Assembly (NCBI GenBank): GCA_004431415.1
Contig: QPMI01000101.1
Span: forward strand, 1 to 64,000
Direction: 5' to 3'
Source of the DNA: Cyanophora paradoxa
Taxonomy: Eukaryota; Glaucocystophyceae; Cyanophorales; Cyanophoraceae
Length of the DNA stretch: 64,000 nt
Made by a program: the position numbers and the translations under genes. The notes beneath the pieces were generated by a model that had not been told where the DNA came from, ran no database searches, and worked only from the letters and a program-made list of their open reading frames with translations. Numbering within the stretch: the stretch's first letter is position 1; each line of letters opens with the position of its first letter. Shown here piece by piece: positions 1-9,529 of this stretch.

Positions 1-2960
1 AGAGCGGGAGGAGAGCGAGCGCGCCCGGATCGCCCTGCAGCGCCTCCTCAACGCGCGCGTAAGCCGATGGCACTTCGGTGAGCGTGCACGTTCACTTGTC
101 GACCCTTTCTCCTGCCCGGCGCTGGCCGCCCGCGATGAGACGAGCGCCGCGCGCGGCGCAGACATGCTCAACGACGCGCGGCGGAACGAGGCGTACGACC
201 GGGCGATCCGGCGCGCCGTGCGGCCCGGTGACGTCGTCCTGGACCTCGGCTGCGGATCGGGCCTCCTCTCCCTCATGGCCCTGCGGTGCCCGCCGGTTCC
301 GAAGATCGCGTGCTTGGGTGCGGCCTCTCAGCCCGAGGCGCGCGCGCAGGGCGGGCGCGCGGCTCGTGTATGCGGTCGAGGAGGAGGCGTCGCTGTGCGG
401 GGCGGCGGAGCGGGCGGCGGCGGCGCACGGGGCGGGCGGGCGCGTGCGCGTGCTGCGCGGGGCGAGCGAGGCGCTGCGGGTCGGGCCGGGGCTCGACCTC
501 GAGGCCCCCGCCGACGTCGTCGTCTCAGAGGTCTTCGACTCCGCCCTCGTCGGTGCGCCCCGCCCCCGCCCCCGCCCGGCCCCCGCCTCATCGCGCGTTG
601 CAGGGGAAGGGGCGCTGGGGTCGCTGGGGGACGCGGCGCGGCGCCTCCTGCGCCCGGCGGCACCCTTGTGCCCCGCTCGGCCGCCCTTCACGCCGCCCCG
701 GTCGAGTCGCCCACCCTCCGCCGCCGCTCCCGCCCCCTCGGCCCCGTCTGCGGCCTCGACCTCTCCCCCTGGGCCCCGCGAGGCCCGCCCCCCCTCCCTG
801 CCCCCCGCCCTCGGCTCCTCACGGCCGCCCGCGCAGGCCGGAGAGCCCGAGTTCGAGCCGCTGCGGGGGAGCTCGCACGCGCTCCTGGGGCCCCCCGCCC
901 GCGCCCTCCTCCGCTTCGACTTCGCTTCGGCGGGCGACGGGCCCCGCGAGGCCTCCGCCGAGCTCCGGTCCGCCCCGTACCCCCCCCCCCCACGCGGCGC
1001 CCGCGCACCCCTCAGCGGCCGTGCGGGCGCCCCCAGGGCCGACCGGGACGGTCTCTGCGACGCGATCGCCTACTGGTTCGACCTGCGCCTCGGCGGTCCG
1101 GCGCACCCCCGTGAATTATCCTATACCCCCCCTCTCACGCTCCCGGGGTGCAGAGGAGGAGGACGGAACGCCCATCGAACTCTCGACGGAGCCGGCGCCC
1201 GGGGGGGAATGGGACGGCCCCCGGCACTGGACCCAGGCGCCTCCCTAGACGACCTCGTACCCCCGCCGGCCCCGACCGAGCGCGCCCCGCAGGCCTTCCA
1301 CGTCTTCGCGGAGCCGGTACCCCTGCGCGGCGGGGCGCGCTACGTTCTCCGCGCAGTCGCCGAGGGCCGCCGGTGCGCGGGCTGTCCCCCTCAGGCGCCT
1401 GGCCCCGCCGATCCTCCCGCAGGGTGCGCTTCGATCTTCGGCCGGCGGGCGAGCCGCCCTCCCCGCCCGCGCCGCCCGCCCCGGGCCCCGGGCCGCTCTC
1501 CAGGGCCCACTACGCCCTTCTCAACGACCCCGCGAGGCCCGCTCCGTACCCCCGCAGCCTTCGTTCGCCCCTCACGCCCCTTCGCAGGTGCGCCGCCCTC
1601 GAGGCCGGCATCGCCGCTGTATCCCCCGGCCGACGGTGCCGTACCCCCTTCCCGTCCTCCACCCCCGCCGCTAATTCTCCTTGCAGGGTACTGGAGCTCG
1701 GCTGCGGGACGGCGCTCCCCTCCATGCTCGCGCACCGGTACCCCGCCGTCCCTTCCTCCCCCCCTCGACTCGGCCTGAGCCAGCGGCAGGCACGGGGCGG
1801 CGGGCGTCGTCTGCCTCGAGCTCGCCGCCGGGCGCGCCGCCGCCGCCGCCGCCGCCCTCGCCGCCAACGGCCTCTCGGATTCCGTCCAGGCGCCCCGCGC
1901 CCCCTCCTCGCCGCCCCTCTCTGCCGCCTCGAACCGCTTCGCGCCTCTCGCCAGGTCGCCCAGTCCCTAGGGGAGCTCGAGCGGGGCGCCCCCTTCGGCG
2001 CAGCGGTCTCCGAGGCCCTCGACGCCCCGCTCCTCCACCCGGAGGGGTCCCTGGCGCGTCCCCGCACCCCCCTCTTGCAAGACTCTCTCACGGGCGCGCG
2101 CGCCAGTGCGGCTTCGCCCACGCGGTGCGATTCTGGAGGCGGGTGGCGGCGCTGCGGGCGGGCGGGCTCCTCGAGAGGGGCGCCGCCCTCGTCCCCTCCC
2201 GCGCCCTCCTCGTGGGCCAGGCAAAACCCCTTCCAGCAGCCCAGATATGGCACCCCCCGACAACCCCCGCAGGCGATCGAGAGCCCGTCGCTGCGCCGGG
2301 GGTACGACGCTCTGGACCCGGCCGCCCACGCCGGCTTCGACCTGTACCCCATGCTCGAGTACCGCTCCGCTGACTACGACGAGCTACCCCTCCAGGCATC
2401 TCCCTCCCCCTCCCCTCTCTCTTCCGATCCCAATCGGGCCTGGCTCGCAGGGGGAGCGCTGGGCGGCGCTGGGGGAGGCGGTGCCCCTGCTGGAGCTCGA
2501 CTTCGCGGGGGAGCCGCGGGCCCTCCACGCCAGCCCCACCCTCCCGTGCCCCTTCCCCACACCTGCCCCCGCTGCTTCTTTTGCCGGGGCACCGAGACGC
2601 GTCTCTCGTCTCTGGCCGGCGAGCGCAGCGTGGCGCGGGACGGCACGGCCCACGCCGTTCTCATGTGGCTCGAGGTCTGTATTCGACCCGGTTGAGCTCC
2701 CCGCGTGCTTTGCGAGCCCTGCACCAGGTCCGCACTGGCCCCAGCGCCTCGTTCACCACCGGCCCCGGCGCCGCCGGCTACACCAGGCAGGTGCGACGCG
2801 CGTCCCGGCGTGCCGCCGCCTCCTCTCGTCCCCTCCCGGAATCGAGCCCGCGCCGGATCAGATGGTCCAGTTCCTCCGGTACCCCGTCGCCGTCGGCGGG
2901 GGCGGGTCGCTTCCATTGCGGGTGTCGGCGCTGGCGGCGGGAGAGGAGTCTCTGGAGGTC
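1..2960 (+). CDS. PRMT7: Protein arginine methyltransferase 7 (PRMT7), 5' partial
   Basis: Type III protein arginine methyltransferase, which monomethylates Arg in cytosolic and nuclear proteins with SAM. Both tandem methyltransferase halves are visible. Half 1 has WHFDMLND joined across the intron at 78-161, motif I VLDLGCGSGLLSLMA near 230-280, VYAVE near 370, and the double-E loop SEVFDSALVGEG joined across the intron at 553-603. HWTQ is joined across a GC-AG intron (1237-1292) to AFHVFAEPV. Half 2 has HYALLND, VLELGCGTALPSMLA near 1690 and VSEALDAPLLHPE. The last recognisable part is RQMVQFLRYPV near 2860-2890. The gene continues upstream of base 1. LLRP at 645-655 runs into GGTLVP only if one base is added in the CCC run, so there is a frame break there. 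The 3' end is uncertain because no stop separates it from the next gene. Confidence 0.85.
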
Positions 2961-5224
2961 GGGGCGGCCCCCGGGGCGCTGGAGGCGGCTGCGGGCGCGG
3001 CCGCCGCCGTGCGGCGCCGCCTCGCCGGCCTGTCGGACCCGTCGCCCCTCGCCGCCTACGCGCGGCCCGGGCTCTCCGCGAGGCCCTCGCCCCGCCGGCC
3101 CCGGCTTCGGCCCGCCCGCCGGCGCCGGCGGCGGGCGGGCGGCGGTGGCGGCGGCGGTGTGGGCCGGCCTGCTGCGGGCGCTGCGGGGCGGGGCGGGGGC
3201 CGGGGAGGGGGCGGGGCGGCGGGAGGCCGGGGTGGGGAACGCGGCGGGGGTGCTCGCGGCGCTCCTCAAGGAGGGCCGCCGCCTCGGCCCCCGGGGGAGC
3301 CCCCCGCGGCCCAGGAGCCGCCCGAGGCCTCCCCCTCGCCCCCGGCCCCCAAGCGGCCCCGCCGCCTCCTCGAGGGCGGCGAGGACGGCTGCCGCGAGTC
3401 CGCCCCCTCCGTCCCCGGCCCCGCCCCCGCCGAGGACTTTGACGGGGCGCTGCGGACGGCCTTCAGCGCCGCGGCCGGCGACGTGCCGCTCCTCCTTCAC
3501 GCCCTCCAGCCCGCCGCCGGACTCGTGCGCCCCGCCCCTTCCCCCCGCGTGACCCTCCGACTCCAAGAGGAAGGAATGCGAAGTAAAGATAGATCGCGCC
3601 CTGCGCTCGAGCCGCCTCGGTCGCGTGGTCCCGAGGAGGCTCCTCGCAGGGCCCCGTGGCGAGGCACGGGCTCCTGCAGCTGCTGCGCGGCCTCGCCAAG
3701 TGCGAGGCGGCGGCCCCCGCCCTCGCCGCCCCGCTCCCCGGCCCGGCCCGCCCCGCCCGCGCCCTCCTCGCCGGCCTCCCCCAGGTCCCCGCAGCGCATC
3801 CGATCCGCCGCTCTCACTTCGCGGCCCCCGACCTTGGAGCGCAGCTGCTCTCGTGCCTGGCGGCGGCGGCAGGCGGGGGCGGCGGGGGCGAGTCGGGGGA
3901 GGAGCGGGCGGCGCTCGTGCCGAGCCGCCTGCGCGTGCGCCCCGTCCTCCCTCCCCGCTCCCCGCCATCGACCGACGCGACCCGCCCCGCCGCAGGCCCT
4001 CCAGACCCTCCTCCTCCTCGTCCCCGGCCCCGCCCCCGCCGCGCGCTCGGCGCCGGCGGCCGCCCCGGCGCCGGACGAGGCGGCGGCCGAGCGGCTGCTG
4101 GAGGCGCTGGCGCCGTGGGCGAAGGAAGCGGGGCGGGGGCCGGGGGCGGGGGCGAGGAGGACGGGGAGGGGTCGGCGTTCGTGCCGGAGGCGGGGCGGCC
4201 CGGGGCGGCCGAGGGGCCCCTCCGCCGCCTCGGCGCGCGCCTGCTCCTCCGCCTCGCCGCCGCCCGCCCCGCCTCGCGGCGCGCGCCCTCGGGGCGGCCC
4301 TGGGCGGGGGCGGGGCGGCGGGCGCGGCCGCCTGGGGCGCTTCCTGGCGCTCTGCGAGGCGCACGACGAGGCGCTCGTCGACGGCCTCTTCTGCCTCCTG
4401 CGCGCCTGGCCCGCCGCCCCGCGCCTCTGCCCGCACCCCCGCGACGCCCTCGCCGCCCTCGCCGCCGGCCCCGGGGACGCGCAGGCGGGCCGCCCCCCCC
4501 CCCCCCCCTGCCCCCCCCCTGCCCCCCCCCCCCCCCCCCCCCCCCCCTGCCTCTCGCTGACGAGCGGGCAGCTGCTGCTGGACTTCTTGATCTCGGGGAG
4601 ACCGCCTTCCTCCCCTACTTCCTCGAGGCCCTCGCCCACCTCGCCGCCCCGCCGCCCCCTCCCGCCCGCCCCAGCGCCCGCAGCCGCCGCCGCCTCCACG
4701 GCCCGGCGCCCGGGGCCGGGGCCGGGGCCGGGGCCGGGGCGGGAGATGCGGGGCAGGGGTCGGGCCTGGCGGCCCTCGCGGCGGCATACGGACCCGAGAG
4801 CTCGAGCGAGGGCGAGGGCGAGGGTGAGGGCGAGGGCGAGGAGGAGGAGGAGGAGGAGGAGGGGATGAGGCGCGCCGGCCTCGCCGCCTGCCTCTCCGAG
4901 CTGAGGGAGACGGTGCGGGGGGACGGGCAGCGGGGCAGCTCGCGGCTGCGCTCGCTGACGCGGCGCTCGCAGGTGGCGCGGCTGGCGGGGAAGCGGCTCT
5001 TCCCGTACCGCCCGGGGCCCCTCCTGCGGCGCCTCGGGGAGGCCCTCGCCGCCCTGCGCGATGACGGGGAGTGGGGTCCCGAGGGGGAGGGCGCCGCCCC
5101 CGCCCCCGCCAAGGGCGAAGCTTCTGAAGCCGACGTCGAATGCAGCCCAGCGTCTACGTCAGGCTGTGAGACCCCTCCGAGGCCCCTCCCCCAGAATCGC
5201 CCTTCAGGAGAAGAAGGCCCTTAG
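2961..5224 (+). CDS. LINS1: Lines-family protein (LINS1 homolog)
   Basis: Alpha-helical protein of the Lines family, named after Drosophila lines; its molecular role is poorly known. The C-terminal half carries the family signatures: LLLDFLISGETAFLPYFLEAL, joined across a short intron at about 4570-4630, and the C-terminal block CLSELRETV followed by RLFPYRPGPLLRRLGEAL at 4890-5040. Upstream are helical Leu/Ala-rich exons (AAVWAGLLRALRGG, LLQLLRGLAKCEAA, RFLALCEAHDEALVDGLF) typical of an armadillo-like repeat protein. The stop is TAG at 5222-5224. An acidic (GE)n and Glu run lies near 4810-4860. No ATG is visible between the PRMT7 exon at 2863 and about 3570, so the start is undefined and a fusion to PRMT7 is possible. 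Exons in the first half are assigned only roughly. Confidence 0.68.
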
Positions 5225-5418
5225 CCTGTTACTAAGTTAGGTTGGATCCTGTCTTGTCCGCGGCCGTGGGTCCGGAATCCGGATTGAAGCAAATCGAGCT
5301 CCTTCACTGCGTCAAGCCTGGAGCTCCCTGCAATTGGTACCAATTTTCGACCCTGCCCGCCGGCCCGGGCGCCGAGGCGGCCCCTCAGGCCCCCGGAGGC
5401 TCAGGGCCTGGCCCGGCC

Positions 5419-5438
5419 GGCCTGGGCCATGGGGTCCT
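5419..5438 (+). repeat. 20-bp repeat, copy 1
   Basis: An exact 20-bp match to 6116-6135 (GGCCTGGGCCATGGGGTCCT). A second shared module, TCAGGGCCTGGCCC, lies just before it at 5401-5414 but just after the other copy (6135-6148), so the two modules occur in swapped order. Confidence 0.7.
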
Positions 5439-5478
5439 TTTTTTTTGCAAGAACGCTGGTCATATTGATGTCACCATC

Positions 5479-5484
5479 AATAAA
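5479..5484 (+). promoter_or_regulatory. Candidate poly(A) signal AATAAA
   Basis: Canonical AATAAA hexamer 255 bp downstream of the Lines stop codon, on the same strand. The role is inferred from position only. Confidence 0.35.
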
Positions 5485-5592
5485 GTCAGGCCCTTCTGAT
5501 CCCCTAGCAACTAGGCTACGTGTGAAGATGTGTTGAATGTAGCCTAGTGGAGAATCCTGGGACACCTTCGACCGGGGTCGGTCATTGGGGTC

Positions 5593-5721
5593 CTACGGCA
5601 GGTACTCGCGCAGTTCCACTTGATACCGCTTGTCCCCGAGGGTAAGCTTCAAGGCTTTCCTTGGCTGCCGAGGCCGTTGAAGGTCGTGAGCAGCAGACGC
5701 TGCATTGGTCGTGTCCTTCAT
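5593..5721 (-). CDS. Short ORF, 42 aa, possible terminal exon
   Basis: Reading right to left, an ATG at 5721 opens a 42-residue frame that ends at the TAG at 5593-5595. The C-terminal part (KALKLTLGDKRYQVELREYLP) alternates hydrophobic and charged residues like a beta-rich domain edge and looks protein-like rather than random. Its family is not recognised. It sits directly after a purine-rich simple repeat (sense strand), so it could be the last exon of a longer minus-strand gene whose other exons I cannot identify. Confidence 0.3.
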   Translation of the reverse strand: MKDTTNAASAAHDLQRPRQPRKALKLTLGDKRYQVELREYLP

Positions 5722-5816
5722 CCTCCTCCCGCCGCCTCCTCCTCCCGCCTCCTTCTCCTCCCGCCTCCGCCTCCTCCCGCCTCCGCCTCATCTCCTCTAC
5801 CTCCGTCTCCCTCCCT
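5722..5816. repeat. CCTCC/CCGCCT simple repeat
   Basis: Imperfect tandem runs of CCTCC and CCGCCT units with almost no purines on the plus strand. Open frames through it (Arg/Glu/Gly-rich on the minus strand, Pro/Ser-rich on the plus) are artefacts of composition. Confidence 0.7.
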
Positions 5817-6115
5817 CCTTGCGACCTGCCGAGAGCGGCAGTGTGCAAGCGTAAGGCAGGGCGCGCCGGGCGCACGCACCTTGCCTCTTCCCTCCTCCCT
5901 CCACGACCGGGGGGGCGCTAAGCTCACGGGGAGTCCACGCTAGCCGCGGAACCCCATGAGCCCGTGCCCCGTCCGGTCGTAGAGGAGGAGATGGTAGGAG
6001 GCGGAGATGGTGAGAGAGAGTGCGCATGCGTGAAGACGAGAGGCGGAGGGTGGGGGGCATTGTATACGTGGGCACGTGCACACAGCTGGATTAGTTTGTC
6101 GGAGCCTGACTCGGA

Positions 6116-6135
6116 GGCCTGGGCCATGGGGTCCT
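6116..6135 (+). repeat. 20-bp repeat, copy 2
   Basis: Exact copy of 5419-5438, about 700 bp away in the same orientation and followed directly by the CAGGGCCTGGCCC module. Confidence 0.7.
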
Positions 6136-7850
6136 CAGGGCCTGGCCCCTGGGGCAGGCTGGGGGCCCGGGGTCATGATCATCGGGTCATGATCATGACT
6201 CGAGCTCTGATGATCATGAGTCGCGGCCGGGGCGGGCCGCGGCCCCGGGCCCGCGGGGGGCCGGCGGGCCGGCGGCGGCCCAGCGCCAGATTTGAATCAA
6301 TATTCCCGAATCCCGAATTCGAAGTTAGATCCGAACAAGTACTGGCTACCAGTGACATTTTTTCTGGAAGATGTAACGAATTTCGAAATTGTTTCCGAAA
6401 AGGTCCCGACTCCCGAGAGCTCGAGACCCCCCTAATTAGGAATCACTGAATTGCCAAGTTGTTTCTATTTGAGGGGGGTACCATCGTTTTGCCACATTCT
6501 GCGCGAAACACTGCGAAACAACGCATTAGAATGATAGAAAACGTGATAGAAAGGTTCTATAACACGAGAAGAGTCTATCTTAGCTATAGATGTCCAGATC
6601 CGGCACTCAGCCGCCAATTTGCAACAGGGCTGATCATGACAGCTGCAGGGGGCCCGCGGCCGGTACACGCGTTGCCAGCTGTGAATTTCCCTTTTAGAAT
6701 GTCGACGTCGACGTCGCATGTTCTGATGATCTGGAAGACACATCATGGCATAACTGGACAGTTATCATCAAGGAAAGCATGAGAAGGTTACAGGGAGCGT
6801 CAGGCATTAGCGGAATTCGAAGGGCCCTAGCGCTCGCGAGGGGCCGGCGGAATTCGAAATTTAAACAAGCGAGTCCCTGCGGAGCAGGAGTGGCCTTGGG
6901 TCTTGGGGCTTCAAGGCGTGAGGGTGGCAGCTCTTTGTTTTTAAACGGGGGCCGGCGCCCGCAACCGCGCGCGGTTACGGGGGAGGGGGGAGGAGAAACA
7001 GGGGGTCCACTAGGCAAGGGTACACACTCAAGTGAGAGCGTACAGAATTGGGCCGCAAGGGTACAGATATCGATGCGGGGCCCAATCGGCCGCAATTGTA
7101 CCGAGCTATACAGGCCCCGAGGGGCCCATTGGTCGTCTCAGCTGAATGAAAACGACTTTCGGCGCTTTTTGCAACATTGGAGGTGGTTAATAATTATCTA
7201 TGAATCATTCGAAGGTAATTCGCAGTAATAAGGCTCTGTCTAAATTGTTTATTTTGATAATCTTTCAACTAACGCATCAAATACTTTTAAATCCCACATC
7301 GTGGCACACTGCGACCCTGTCTCATACAAATTTGCTGGCCGGCAACGTGGCTCTCCGTTAATTTGGAAACTATTTCCTGGCGAATGGGGTGCGGCCTCTT
7401 CAAATTAATAATTTTCAAATTTCGACTTGGAAGGCCAATGTGATTTGCGCTTTCAATTTTTTCCGGGAAAATGCTTTTCTGTGCTTTTCGACGTGCTGTT
7501 ACTGCCCATTAGAGGCCTCTCACAGGAAAACAGGCCGCACCAACGTGCTCCCCAGGGTCAAAAATGGGGTAGTAGGTGTCTTCAAATATATGAATTTCGC
7601 TTTCTGAAATTTGTGACAAGATACCAACAGACCTAAGGGCCTCTCCTTTCCCCAAGGCCGATATTTCCGAAATATTTCCGAAATGTTTGTTTTTTTGGAG
7701 AAATTCGGAATACCATCACTGCTGGCTACGGGTACGAGGCTACCGTAGTACTACGAGCTACTAGCTAGCTATAGTCTTGTACATGTACATGATGTACTGC
7801 ATACCGCGCATTGTGACGGGCCGCGCGTCATTTTTTCTAGACAAAAAAAG

Positions 7851-7870
7851 CCTTCAAGGAGCCTTGAAGG
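7851..7870. other. Perfect 8-bp stem-loop
   Basis: CCTTCAAG, loop GAGC, CTTGAAGG. An A7 run precedes it and a second GGCC word follows. It could be an RNA 3'-end hairpin or a transposon terminus, but no adjacent gene supports either reading. Confidence 0.4.
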
Positions 7871-8011
7871 AGGCCTTTCGAAATCGAGTAGCCTAGTAGC
7901 TATAGGAGGCTGGGAGCCTGGGACAGCTGCCAGCGAAAGCGATCGCCTAGCGACGCCGGCGCCTCCCTAGTTGCGAAACTTCACCCGCCTCTATCGCCTC
8001 AAGCAAACAAG

Positions 8012-8589
8012 ATGCCGCAGAGCATCGGCAAGTGCTTCACGGTGCGCGTCTGCGAACCAACTGGCTGCGGCCGCGGACACGCAGCTCGATCGATATCGCG
8101 CGCGCGAGGCCTGATGATGGCCCCCCTCAGGACAATGGGTGCTCCAACTCCAAGCGCCTCGATGGCACTTTCTCGAAAGACGAGTGCGCATTGATATGTC
8201 TCGGGAGCTCTTGGAAATGCGGCTTTTTCATACGCATGCGCACGCAATCGCAGGTGCTTCAACGACACCAACAAGGGCTTCGCTTGGAAGGCGCTTGCCT
8301 CCCAGGGGGAGAGCAATGCGGCCATGGCATGCGAGAACCAGGCGAAGGGCGAGTGCTTCAAGGCGAATGACTGCACGGGCGAGACGGTAACCATTGGCCA
8401 ATTCTCGCAGAGCTCCACCAAGTGCGCGCGCGCACGTGTACAAGTCGTGCATGGCCTTGAGGCGCCCGCCGCCCGAACGCTAACGGCTCGCGCAGGTGCT
8501 TCAAAGCCAATGGCGGCGCGTCCTACAAGGAGACGTACAGCACGACCTGCACGGTGGTGCGCACGTGCATTTCGAATTCATATAATTAA
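8012..8589 (+). CDS. Small Cys-rich, probably secreted protein
   Basis: Family not recognised. Four or so short exons are suggested by Cys-rich open frames bounded by GT/AG signals: MPQSIGKCFT from the ATG at 8012; DNGCSNSKRLDGTFSKDEC after the acceptor near 8128; CFNDTNKGFAWKALASQ with GECFKANDCTG and QFSQSSTKC (8248-8430); and CFKANGGASYKETYSTTC after GCGCAG near 8495. The frame ends at TAA 8587-8589. A motif of the type CF(K/N)xN followed by Gly, aromatic, Ser and Cys recurs two or three times, which points to tandem disulfide-bonded units. No clear signal peptide is visible at this start, so the true first exon may lie upstream. The junction of exons 2 and 3 is not resolved. Confidence 0.5.
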
Positions 8590-8651
8590 AATATATTCGA
8601 TCGCGCGAAGCCGAATTCGAATGCGTGACGCGGGGCCGGCGGCCGGCGGCG

Positions 8652-8901
8652 GCCGCGCGTCGCAGAAAGACTCGCAGCTGGACGAGGATATGCAGGTGGA
8701 GCTCGACCTCGACCTCGCCGAGGCCGACGCCGAACTCTCCGTGCGCCCGCCCCGCCCCGCCCCGCCCGGCGCCGCTGCCGTCGCGGCCCTTCACTGCGGC
8801 CGGCACTGACGCGCGGACCTCGCCCGCCCGCGGCGCCGGCGCCCCGGCCCCAGATGCTCGACGTGGAGGCCGAGTTCGCCGCAGACTTGGCCGACGCCTA
8901 G
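8652..8901 (+). CDS. Acidic ORF fragment, two putative exons
   Basis: After an acceptor-like CGTCGCAG near 8661 comes KDSQLDEDMQVELDLDLAE, then a plausible intron (GTGCGC near 8741 to CCCCAG at 8852), then MLDVEAEFAADLADA and a TAG at 8899-8901. The strongly acidic, Leu-spaced pattern is not random for this composition. No start exon or family is visible. It may be the end of a short gene or a degenerate copy of a longer acidic protein. Confidence 0.3.
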
Positions 8902-9529
8902 GAGCTCGCCGCGAGTCGAGCCGCCGCGCCAGCTCGGGCCCGGCGGCCCCGACACGGCACGCGCCGGCAGGCCCCTTGGGCTATATCTAGCGCTCACCCG
9001 TCTACGATCTAATGTTATGAATGGATCGAAGCTCAAGGAAATAATGACGTGCACGCACGTTATAACCGCGCTCCGATTAGCCTCCCGAAGGGCCGAGGGG
9101 TGGGGTGGGGGGGGGGGGGGGGGGGGGGTGCCACGGTGGGGAGGGGAGGGAGGGGGGGGAGGGTCCGCGCCGCGGGAATTCCGAAAATATCAAGCCTTGC
9201 AAAATTGAACTTGAGCCGGCTGCAGCTGTAGCTTAATATTAGTACCCCTTCCCCCTTCGCCCGCGTCGCCCTCGTCTCTCTTGCAAAGCGCACGTACTAC
9301 GATATCCGTACTATACACACTATTTTGCTGGCGTGACGCAGCGCGCTCTTTGTGCGTATGCTCCGTTCTTAGAAGCAGCGCAGTTATAATTACACACGTA
9401 CATGCTGAGCCGGGCAGGAAATTGATCGAGAGCGGCTGGGTCTGGAGGGGAGCGGGCCGAGGGCGGAGTGGCTAGCGCTGGATGCGGGGCGGGGCGGACG
9501 AGGGGCCGGGCCCGAGGCCAGGGGCGGGG
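8902..9529. other. Intergenic, with G tract
   Basis: No gene seen. It holds a run of about 22 G broken only by the flanks (9107-9128), followed by GGGAGG repeats to about 9165, then a lower-GC stretch up to the CorA stop codon. ORFs here are short and without pattern. Confidence 0.5.

Larger units (their letters stand above)
5225..5592. other. 3' flank of the Lines gene
   Basis: No convincing coding exon. It contains a T9 run at 5438-5446 and a consensus AATAAA at 5479-5484, about 255 bp after the Lines stop. This is probably 3' UTR and polyadenylation region. An 85-codon ORF at 5242-5499 has no recognisable feature and is not called. Confidence 0.4.
5900..8011. other. Lower-GC intergenic spacer
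   Basis: About 2.1 kb with frequent stops in all frames. It is rich in EcoRI-like GAATTCGAA words, TGATCA-type palindromes (TCATGATCAT near 6172-6220), an ATTTCCGAAAT direct repeat at about 7664-7685, and TACATGTACATG near 7780. The ORF of 107 codons at 6459-6782 shows no protein-like pattern. No RNA gene was recognised. It may hold decayed transposon sequence. Confidence 0.5.

Noticed and set aside
2778-4787. 669-codon open frame on the minus strand
   Set aside because: Antisense to the Lines exons and almost wholly Arg/Gly/Ala/Pro. Long open frames are expected at this GC content, and it has no domain pattern.
6459-6782. 107-codon ORF in the low-GC spacer
   Set aside because: No protein-like pattern, no splice context and no domain.
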